A DNA stretch of 11,515 nt from JAHFLF01 sp964560145 (lineage in GTDB: Bacteria > Patescibacteriota > Minisyncoccia > UBA6257 > 1-14-0-10-44-23): assembly GCA_964560145.1 (NCBI GenBank), contig CAZLKS010000023.1, positions 1 through 11,515 on the forward strand, read 5' to 3'. This document shows, piece by piece, positions 5,958 to 11,515 of the stretch (its first letter is position 1; each line of letters opens with the position of its first letter). Both the position numbers and the translations under genes were made by a program. The notes beneath the pieces were generated by a model. The model was not told the origin of the DNA, ran no database searches, and was given only the letters and a program-made list of their open reading frames with translations.

Positions 5958-7487
5958 ATGAAATTCACCATTCGAAATACAGTTCAGGCTGAGGAGCTTA
6001 AGCATCTCGATAGCATCTTATTGCCGGTGACTCTTGATGCGAAGGGGGCCGCAGTTGCATGTGGCGAGCTTTTCAATTTGTTGGCGAAGTCCGATCAATC
6101 ACTGATTAAAAATTATCTTGATTCGCGGCAACACAAGCCGGGAGAGAGTAAGCTTCTGCGATTGAACAGCGCCCCAGGATTTGTGTTGGTTGTTATTGAA
6201 GACCAATTTACCGCACGAAAACTCGCCTTAATTATTCGTCGGTTTATTCGCGTTGCAAAAGGTGAGGGATTTAAAGTCGTCGGAATATGTGCTGATGACT
6301 ACGGTCAGCATGGTGTTGCGGCTCAGGAGTTTGCTGCGCTTATTTCGAGTAATGCATTGTATAGCCACTATGATTTTAGTGAGCAGTATAAAACTGCTCC
6401 TCCTGAGGGATGGCGAGCAGTGCGCTCCGTCGTTATTTTAACTCGTGATGAGGTAAAAGCCTGTGCAGCACAGCTTGCACAAGGAGAGATTATTATCGAT
6501 GAGGTGAATCGATGCCGAACACTGGCCAATCTTCCGCCGAGCGATTTGAAGCCCGAGGGGATGGCTGAAGCAGCTCGCACTATCGCCAACGAAATCAAAT
6601 CAGTGAAGGTTACCGTTTTTGATGCGAAACGATTGAAGCAGGAGGGGATGAATGCAATCTTAGCAGTTGGCTCTGGTTCAGCGAGTGAGCCCCGACTCAT
6701 TTGTATGGAGTATTCTGGCGGCTCGAAGAGTGATCGACCGCTAGTGCTTATTGGTAAGGGAGTAACCTTCGATTCCGGCGGTCTGAACTTAAAGCCGGGT
6801 GACCATATGGCAGATATGCATATGGATATGTCGGGTGGCGCCGCAGTTATCTATGGAATCGCTGCTATTGCACGACTTAAGCTTCCGATAAACGTTATCG
6901 GTTTGGTGCCAGCCGTTGAGAACATGCCAAGCGGGCAGAGTTATCGCCAGGGCGATATTATTAAAGCTTATGGTGGTAAGACGATAGAAATTGGCAATAC
7001 CGACGCTGAAGGGCGCGTAATATTGGCGGACGCGATTGAATATGCAAAAACAAAAAAGCCAAAATTAATTGTCGAGATTTCAACGCTTACTGGTGCTGCT
7101 GAAGTTGCTCTCGGTCAACGAGTTGCGGCGTTCTTTGTGAAAAATAACAAGCCGCTACAAGATGCACTGCAGTCTATTGGTGATGCGTCGGGTGATTTTG
7201 TGTGGCCGCTGCCGCTTTGGGATGAGCACGAGAAAGATGTCGAAGGAAATTTGGCTGATACTATTAATACGCATAAAAATAACTCGCGATGGGGCGGTGC
7301 GATTACCGGTGCAGCCTTTCTATCGAAGTTTGCGGGTGAGCAGCCATTTATTCACATTGATATGGCCCCGCGCATGCTGACTATTCCGGACGAAGAGTTT
7401 TTGGCTCGTGGTGCTGCTGGCTTTGGTGTTCGCCTTTTTGTTGAGCTTGCTCGGAAATGGCTTGATGTGCAGCGACTGGTGCGGTAG
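5958..7487 (+). CDS. pepA: Leucyl aminopeptidase, M17 family
   Basis: The enzyme removes N-terminal residues from peptides in the cytoplasm using two metal ions. The 509-aa length matches E. coli PepA (503). Residues 1-170 are the variable N-terminal domain; the catalytic domain follows. All expected metal and active-site residues are present: K267 and D272 in GKGVTFDSGG, K279, D290 in MHMDMSGG, and D349, E351 and R353 in the family signature NTDAEGRV. The C-terminal blocks (STLTGAAEVALG, WPLPLWDEH, HIDMAP) are also intact. Some PepA proteins also bind DNA in Xer recombination; nothing here shows that. The gene starts 40 bases after the 99-aa gene, with TAGG and TTAAGG before the ATG and no terminator between, so it is probably in the same operon. 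The symbol follows family usage; orthology to E. coli pepA is not tested. Confidence 0.94.
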   Translation: MKFTIRNTVQAEELKHLDSILLPVTLDAKGAAVACGELFNLLAKSDQSLIKNYLDSRQHKPGESKLLRLNSAPGFVLVVIEDQFTARKLALIIRRFIRVAKGEGFKVVGICADDYGQHGVAAQEFAALISSNALYSHYDFSEQYKTAPPEGWRAVRSVVILTRDEVKACAAQLAQGEIIIDEVNRCRTLANLPPSDLKPEGMAEAARTIANEIKSVKVTVFDAKRLKQEGMNAILAVGSGSASEPRLICMEYSGGSKSDRPLVLIGKGVTFDSGGLNLKPGDHMADMHMDMSGGAAVIYGIAAIARLKLPINVIGLVPAVENMPSGQSYRQGDIIKAYGGKTIEIGNTDAEGRVILADAIEYAKTKKPKLIVEISTLTGAAEVALGQRVAAFFVKNNKPLQDALQSIGDASGDFVWPLPLWDEHEKDVEGNLADTINTHKNNSRWGGAITGAAFLSKFAGEQPFIHIDMAPRMLTIPDEEFLARGAAGFGVRLFVELARKWLDVQRLVR

Positions 7488-7511
7488 TGGTGGAGATGCT
7501 GCTGAATAGGC

Positions 7512-7517
7512 TATAAT
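7512..7517 (+). promoter_or_regulatory. Consensus -10 box predicting a leaderless mRNA for ATPase 2
   Basis: A perfect TATAAT with only seven bases between it and the ATG at 7525 places the expected transcription start on or next to the A of the start codon. No good -35 box is visible (TGGAGA at 7491-7496 is the nearest candidate), and there is no Shine-Dalgarno sequence. The 37-base gap to the aminopeptidase has no terminator, so read-through is also possible. Confidence 0.6.
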
Positions 7518-7524
7518 AGAACCC

Positions 7525-9348
7525 ATGAACGTAGAGCGCTCGGAAAACAATACAGCAGTCGGTAAAGACATTGCATATTTCGCAAAGACTGATTATCGCG
7601 GTGCCGATAAGATTTTCGGTATTTCGCGTAGGGATCGTCGCCAGCACATGTACGTGATTGGGAAGACCGGTACTGGTAAGTCCGTTATGCTGAATAATCT
7701 TATTATTCAGGACATCATGAATGGCGATGGTCTTTGCGTTGTTGACCCGCACGGTGAATTAATTGAGGGCGTGTTGAAGATGATACCGAGCTCGCGATTG
7801 AAAGACGTCGTGTACTTTAATCCGGCAGATGTTGACCACCCTATGGGATTCAACGTACTCGAGCTTCCTGACCCAAAGTATAAGCACTTGGTTGCCTCGG
7901 GACTCATGGGTATCTTCACTAAGATTTGGAGCAATGTCTGGAGTGCTCGTATGGAGTACATCATGAACAACGCTATTTTGGCATTGCTCGAAACGCCGAA
8001 TACGACCCTGCTCGGCATCCCGCGTTTACTTGTTGACAAGGAGTATCGTCAACGTATCGTCAATAATGTTAAGGATCCGGTGGTGCGTGCCTTTTGGATT
8101 AACGAATACGAGGAATGGCAGGATAAGTTTCGTTCGGAGGCTATCGCACCAATTCAAAATAAGGTTGGTCAGTTCTTGTCGACCGGCATGGTGCGTAACG
8201 TGGTTGGCCAGAGCAAAAGCACGATTGATATTTTTAACCTGATGAATGACCAAAAGATATTTTTGGTTAACGTTTCAAAGGGTCGTATCGGAGAAGACAA
8301 TTCAGCACTTCTTGGTGCGATGCTGATTACCAAGATTCAACTCTCGGCGATGGAACGCGTCCGTATTAAAGAAGATGACCGCAAAGACTTCTTTCTCTAC
8401 GTTGATGAGTTCCAGAACTTTGCAACTGATTCATTTGCCGGCGTACTCTCCGAGGCTCGTAAATATCGTCTGAACCTTATCATTGCTCACCAGTACATTG
8501 GACAGCTCGTCAGTGAAAATTCGACAAAAATTCGCGACGCTGTATTCGGCAACGCCGGAACGATGGTTATTTTCCGAGTTGGTGCTGCTGATGCCGAATT
8601 TCTCGAGCCAGAGGTTGAGCCGGAGTTCGTTATTCAAGATATTGTCAATCTACCGAACTATCACATATACATTAAGCTCATGGTCAACGGCATTACCGTT
8701 CGTCCATTTTCCGCGAAAACATTGCCGCCGTTTAAGAGTAACGTTGAGGGTGCTGGTGAAGAGGCAATCATTGAAGCGTCGCGGCGTAATTACACCAAGC
8801 CCCGTGAACAAATCGAGGCTGAAATCATTCGCTGGAGTAGTGGTATGGCTGAGACAGCCGAAGAGGCGGCGGCACTGCCTCCGCGTAGCCCTGATGCCGT
8901 TGGAACAAATACAAAAGGTGACGAGCTATTCTTGACGGTCTGCTCGGTTTGCGGCAAAGAAGCAAGAACGCCGTTTAAGCCAAATCTAAGTCGGCCTGTG
9001 TATTGTTCAGATTGTTACGAGAAGGTTAAGGCCGGAACGATTGTTCCGCCAAAGATTATCAAGCAGCCAAAAGCTGAAAAACAAGCATTTGCGCAAGATG
9101 TTTTAGCTGGCATGGGTATTGAGTTCGACTTGCCAAAAGCCCAAAGTCAAAACCGTCCAGCGCCTTCGTCACCCACCCAACCGGTAAAGCAGAATGGTAA
9201 CCCTCCTCGACCCCTCCAGCAGCCGCCAAAGCAAGTTGCGCCCAGTTCGCAGCCTGGTGGGCAGCGACGGCAAAACGGCCAGCCACCGCAGAAGAAAGAG
9301 ATTCATTTAAGTGATTTAAAGAAGTCTTCAGGGAATAATCGCAGATAA
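7525..9348 (+). CDS. TraG/VirD4-like coupling-protein ATPase, paralogue 2, with zinc ribbon and disordered tail
   Basis: A 607-aa homologue of the ATPase at 4105, sharing the same blocks in the same order. Walker A is GKTGTGKS (46-53), followed by VVDPHGEL. The helical insertion contains EYRQRIV and KFRSEAIAPIQNKVGQFLS. Walker B is FFLYVDE (289-295) with FQN. The TraM-recognition segment contains SEARKYRL, AHQYIGQL and NAGTMVIFRVG. It lacks the Pro-rich leader of paralogue 1. The C-terminus adds a zinc ribbon (C473, C476, C494, C497, with PFKPN and RPVYC between the knuckles). A Pro/Gln-rich, probably disordered tail (about 520-590) then ends in a basic stretch with IHLSDLKK. No membrane helix is visible. 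The ribbon and tail may bind nucleic acid or a partner (inference). The gene ends exactly at a strong shared terminator. Function as a translocation motor is inferred from family. Confidence 0.88.
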   Translation: MNVERSENNTAVGKDIAYFAKTDYRGADKIFGISRRDRRQHMYVIGKTGTGKSVMLNNLIIQDIMNGDGLCVVDPHGELIEGVLKMIPSSRLKDVVYFNPADVDHPMGFNVLELPDPKYKHLVASGLMGIFTKIWSNVWSARMEYIMNNAILALLETPNTTLLGIPRLLVDKEYRQRIVNNVKDPVVRAFWINEYEEWQDKFRSEAIAPIQNKVGQFLSTGMVRNVVGQSKSTIDIFNLMNDQKIFLVNVSKGRIGEDNSALLGAMLITKIQLSAMERVRIKEDDRKDFFLYVDEFQNFATDSFAGVLSEARKYRLNLIIAHQYIGQLVSENSTKIRDAVFGNAGTMVIFRVGAADAEFLEPEVEPEFVIQDIVNLPNYHIYIKLMVNGITVRPFSAKTLPPFKSNVEGAGEEAIIEASRRNYTKPREQIEAEIIRWSSGMAETAEEAAALPPRSPDAVGTNTKGDELFLTVCSVCGKEARTPFKPNLSRPVYCSDCYEKVKAGTIVPPKIIKQPKAEKQAFAQDVLAGMGIEFDLPKAQSQNRPAPSSPTQPVKQNGNPPRPLQQPPKQVAPSSQPGGQRRQNGQPPQKKEIHLSDLKKSSGNNRR

Positions 9349-9378
9349 CAAAAAAACGGCCAGAGCCGTTTTTTTGTT
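9347..9378. terminator. Bidirectional rho-independent terminator between convergent genes
   Basis: A perfect 14-bp stem has arms 9347-9360 (AACAAAAAAACGGC) and 9365-9378, with the 4-base loop CAGA. A GC core is flanked by seven A on one side and seven T on the other, so it works as a stem plus U-tract on either strand. It overlaps the last two bases of the ATPase stop and lies five bases from the efp stop (9384), serving both genes. Confidence 0.92.
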
Positions 9379-9383
9379 TGAGA

Positions 9384-9965
9384 CTAGAGGCCAGCTGAAG
9401 CTTTTTCCATTCGTTCGACGTAGGCACCGGTTGAGGTATTGATGCGAACAACGTCTCCGTTGTTTACGAACATCGGAACCTGAATTTCGGCTCCTGTTTC
9501 AACTTTGGCAGTCTTCGTCGTGTTGCTGGCGGAGTTGCCTTTCTCGCCTGGTGGGGTTTCGGTGATTTTCAAATCAGCTTTAATCGGCCAGATAACATTG
9601 ATGATGTCGCCCTTCCATCGAAGCGCAGTCACCATTGTGTTTGGCTTGGTGAAATGAGCAGCAGTACCGGCAGCTTCCTCGGTAAGAGCAAAACGCTTGC
9701 TCGGGTCGTTCTTTGAACAGAACCAATACTGACCCTTGGTGTTGTAGAGATACTTAACCTCTTCTTTATCGATTTCCACCTCTTCGAATGTTTCATTCAT
9801 GTGGAAGTTGCGCTGGAGCAACTTACCGGTAATCAAATTTTTGATACTTGTCTGAGCAACTGGTTTACGCTGTTGCATGCGTAAAAATGCGAAAGAAATA
9901 ACTTCGTATGGCTGACCTTCGTAGACAAACATGACGCCCTCGTTCAGTTCATTGTATGCGAGCAT
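9384..9965 (-). CDS. efp: Translation elongation factor P
   Basis: EF-P binds stalled ribosomes between the P and E sites and helps form bonds at proline runs. The 193-aa protein has the three-domain layout. The N-terminal KOW-like domain (1-65) includes GQPYEV and IKNLITGKLL. The middle domain includes VKYLYNTKGQYWF. The C-terminal OB domain carries the family signature (KVETGAEIQVPMFV ... GDVVRI). Ungapped alignment to E. coli (GEPY to GQPY, RNLLTG to KNLITG) puts Q32 at the position of modified K34, in the loop MQQRKP. Canonical beta-lysylation or arginine rhamnosylation therefore cannot occur at that residue, although R33 and K34 are adjacent. No EpmA/EpmB/EarP gene is in view. The start ATG at 9965 has no Shine-Dalgarno sequence; a good promoter lies upstream on the minus strand. 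Confidence 0.95.
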   Translation of the reverse strand: MLAYNELNEGVMFVYEGQPYEVISFAFLRMQQRKPVAQTSIKNLITGKLLQRNFHMNETFEEVEIDKEEVKYLYNTKGQYWFCSKNDPSKRFALTEEAAGTAAHFTKPNTMVTALRWKGDIINVIWPIKADLKITETPPGEKGNSASNTTKTAKVETGAEIQVPMFVNNGDVVRINTSTGAYVERMEKASAGL

Positions 9966-9994
9966 AAATCGTTAAGTAAATGTATAATGTGAAG

Positions 9995-10023
9995 ATTTTA
10001 ATATAAAACTAAGGTTTGGTCAA
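9995..10023 (-). promoter_or_regulatory. Promoter for efp
   Basis: On the minus strand, TTGACC (complement of 10018-10023), a 17-base spacer and TAAAAT (complement of 9995-10000) give two 5/6 boxes at optimal spacing. Transcription would start near 9988, leaving a leader of about 22 bases before the efp ATG. It lies in the 106-base divergent region shared with the nucleotidyltransferase gene. Confidence 0.65.
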
Positions 10024-10043
10024 TTTTCTTGTGAGTTGAGGCG

Positions 10044-10052
10044 TGCTACCAT
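10044..10052 (+). promoter_or_regulatory. Possible extended -10 promoter for the nucleotidyltransferase gene
   Basis: TGC followed by TACCAT (10047-10052) matches an extended -10 (TGn plus a 4/6 box). The expected start is near 10059, 13 bases before the ATG at 10072. No convincing -35 is present. An alternative is TATAAT at 9983-9988 with a longer leader. A promoter is needed here because the upstream gene is divergent, but the exact site is uncertain. Confidence 0.35.
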
Positions 10053-10071
10053 ATTTCTATCAATCTGCTTT

Positions 10072-11469
10072 ATGAAAGCCATTCTCGTTGCTGCCGGTGA
10101 GGGTAAGCGTATGCGACCACTGACTCTGGAAACACCAAAGCCGATGATTCGTGTTCTTGGTAAGCCGCTTTTGCATTGGATAATCGAAAGTTTGCCGTCC
10201 GAAATCACCGAACTCATTATTGTTGTTGGTTATAAAGGAGAGCAGATAAAAGAATATTTTGGAAACCGTTTTGAGGGGCGTTCGGTAAGCTATGTCTGGC
10301 AAGAGAAGCCGCTTGGGACGGGGCATGCTTTGCATCTTTGTAAGGAGTTTATTCAGCCTGGCGAGCGATTTTTGTTTATGTTTGCTGATGACTTGCATAG
10401 TGCTGGGGCAATCAAGAGACTCGTTCAGCGCGGAGTTGGTATTTTAGCTCAGGAATATGAAGACCCTCGTCCATTTGGTGTGCTCGAGGTCGACGCTCAG
10501 GACCGAGTTATTGGCATTGAAGAAAAACCGAAGCAACCAAAGTCCAATTTAGTTGCAGTCGGGGTGTATGTTTTTGATAGCACTTTCTTCAAGCATCCGA
10601 TGCCGCTCTCCGCACGCGGGGAGTATGAATATATTGAGCCGCTCCGGGCAATGCTGCGTGAAATGGCGGTCGTAGTAGAGCGGACTGATTTTTGGCACCC
10701 AATAGGGCAGCCGCATCAGATTGATTCAGCGGAGCGTATTCTCGCGGGTACGCAAAAACTGCTCCATCCGTATGCTGATACAAAAGTGATAATCATCGCT
10801 GGCGGTCGAGGGACGCGCCTACCCGCCCAAGAACAGGATAAGCCCAAATGTCTCGTTGAGGTTGCTGGCAAGCCGATTTTGGCTTGGCAACTAGAAAATA
10901 TTCGCCGCCAAGGATTTAACCGCATTCATCTCGCACTTGGCTACAAAGCTGAAGCGGTCATCACCTGGCTTACGCAGTCGAAAAATATGGACATCACCTA
11001 TACTGTCGAAGAAAAGCCGCTCGGCACAGGCGGGGCGCTAAAGTTGGCGATGGGTGAGGAGCGCAAACCATTTATCGCCCTAAACGCTGACGATCTAGCA
11101 GACGTCAGCTACGAGTCTTTGATTCGTCATAGTCTAGGCGATAAGCACAGTGTTGTTGCTGGACGTGCGATTGATGACGTGCGGACCTTTGGTTCGCTGG
11201 TGTGCGACGACTACAAACGCATTTGCGATTTTAAAGAAAAGAGTCCTGAGCCGCAGTCGGGAGTAGTCAGTATCGGACACTATTATCTTACGCCAGATGT
11301 TTTTGTCGGTACGCCCGAAGCTTTTTCCATTGAGAGAGATGTTTTCCCGAAGCTCGCAGCCGCGCGTAAACTCATTCTCTGCTCGCACGCCGGCAATTAC
11401 TGGCTTACTACGAACACTGCTGAGCAGCTCGCCGAAGCCCGCGACTATTTTGCGAAAAGTAAAAAATAG
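10072..11469 (+). CDS. Tandem (two-domain) sugar-phosphate nucleotidyltransferase
   Basis: NTP-transferase enzymes join a nucleoside triphosphate and a sugar 1-phosphate into an NDP-sugar for surface glycans. This 465-aa protein holds two full Rossmann-like units. Unit 1 (about 1-233) has AAGEGKRMRPLT, TPKPMIRVLGKPLL, EKPLGTGHAL and FADD (104-107). Unit 2 (about 238-465) has IIIAGGRGTRL (240-250), DKPKCLVEVAGKPIL, EKPLGTGGAL and NADD (338-341). Unit 1 resembles RmlA/GlmU-type enzymes; unit 2 resembles HddC/RfbF-type. Neither has a left-handed beta-helix. The usual late W-x-D-x-G-T-P motif is altered in both (WHPIGQP; YWLTTNT), so one unit may be weak or regulatory. ATG 10072 is chosen because MKAILVAAG begins the first strand; the in-frame TTG at 10036 would add an unlikely leader. 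The sugar and nucleotide cannot be read from sequence. Confidence 0.88.
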   Translation: MKAILVAAGEGKRMRPLTLETPKPMIRVLGKPLLHWIIESLPSEITELIIVVGYKGEQIKEYFGNRFEGRSVSYVWQEKPLGTGHALHLCKEFIQPGERFLFMFADDLHSAGAIKRLVQRGVGILAQEYEDPRPFGVLEVDAQDRVIGIEEKPKQPKSNLVAVGVYVFDSTFFKHPMPLSARGEYEYIEPLRAMLREMAVVVERTDFWHPIGQPHQIDSAERILAGTQKLLHPYADTKVIIIAGGRGTRLPAQEQDKPKCLVEVAGKPILAWQLENIRRQGFNRIHLALGYKAEAVITWLTQSKNMDITYTVEEKPLGTGGALKLAMGEERKPFIALNADDLADVSYESLIRHSLGDKHSVVAGRAIDDVRTFGSLVCDDYKRICDFKEKSPEPQSGVVSIGHYYLTPDVFVGTPEAFSIERDVFPKLAAARKLILCSHAGNYWLTTNTAEQLAEARDYFAKSKK

Positions 11470-11477
11470 TATAAAAT
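11450..11477 (+). promoter_or_regulatory. Possible promoter for the gene at the right edge
   Basis: TAAAAT at 11472-11477 (within TATAAAAT, directly after the TAG of the nucleotidyltransferase) lies nine bases before ATG 11487. TTGCGA at 11450-11455 with a 16-base spacer is a plausible -35. The predicted leader is only a few bases, the same layout as at 7512. Confidence 0.4.
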
Positions 11478-11486
11478 CTGAGCGCC

Positions 11487-11515
11487 ATGAAACAGGTGCA
11501 AAAAACAGCTAGCCG
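11487..11515 (+). CDS. Start of a further gene (3' end outside window)
   Basis: ATG at 11487 opens nine complete codons (MKQVQKTAS) that run off the right edge. Support is the position behind a TATAAAAT box, 17 bases after the previous stop, and the same strand. Too short to assign a family. Confidence 0.45.

Noticed and set aside
6381..6399. 7-bp inverted repeat GAGCAGT/ACTGCTC
   Set aside because: Short, inside conserved coding sequence, and of a size expected by chance.
7320..7752. Minus-strand ORFs across the aminopeptidase/ATPase 2 junction
   Set aside because: They are antisense to two secure genes and have low-complexity products with no family features.
8483..8935. 150-aa ORF in another plus frame within ATPase 2
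   Set aside because: It overlaps well-conserved Walker B and TraM-recognition sequence in the true frame and has no recognisable domain.
10036..10071. TTG 10036 as the nucleotidyltransferase start
   Set aside because: It adds 12 residues before the first strand of the fold; ATG 10072 fits the family N-terminus exactly.
903..11515. UGA recoding as in Gracilibacteria/Absconditabacteria
   Set aside because: No gene needs a TGA read-through; families are full length under the standard code.
1..11515. CRISPR array, tRNA, rRNA, insertion sequence or prophage
   Set aside because: No regularly spaced repeats, cloverleaf, rRNA-like blocks, transposase or integrase seen on either strand.

Overview
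The window looks like a piece of a Patescibacteria (Candidate Phyla Radiation) genome, probably of the Parcubacteria group. This rests on recalled family patterns, not a search. The clues are a sigma-region-4 protein fused to HARE-HTH-like domains, a membrane protein cluster with two TraG/VirD4-like ATPases, an EF-P with a non-lysine tip, and starts that mostly lack a strong Shine-Dalgarno sequence. All ten complete stops are TAG or TAA (7 TAG, 3 TAA, no TGA). A run of exactly 100 Ns (1230-1329) is an assembly gap, so this is a scaffold.

Layout. (1) 3-902: 3' part of secF, cut by the window edge. (2) 903-1041: AT-rich intergenic region with a perfect consensus sigma70 promoter nested in inverted repeats. 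It drives (3) 1042-1972, a transcription-factor-like gene interrupted by the N gap and closed by a hairpin terminator at 1985-2012. (4) 2064-5917: tightly packed genes for a membrane protein (441 aa), a two-helix membrane protein with a cytoplasmic HEPN-like C-terminus (231 aa), a TraG/VirD4-like ATPase (501 aa) and a 99-aa unknown acidic protein. They are followed by (5) 5958-7487, an M17 leucyl aminopeptidase, probably in the same transcript. (6) 7525-9348: a second, paralogous ATPase with a C-terminal zinc ribbon and disordered tail, behind its own TATAAT box that would give a leaderless mRNA. (7) 9347-9378: a bidirectional terminator shared with the convergent efp gene (9384-9965, minus). 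(8) 9966-10071: divergent promoter region. (9) 10072-11469: a fusion of two complete nucleotidyltransferase domains. (10) 11487 onward: the first codons of another gene.

How the genes may work together. The two ATPases have no membrane segments of their own. The 441-aa protein resembles the region that precedes the ATPase domain in fused Patescibacteria homologues, and the 231-aa protein adds another membrane anchor. Together they could form a membrane-docked DNA- or protein-translocating motor related to type IV coupling proteins. No relaxase, VirB6/8/9/10 or pilin is visible, so calling it conjugation would be unsupported. SecF, EF-P, aminopeptidase and the nucleotidyltransferase are housekeeping or cell-surface functions.
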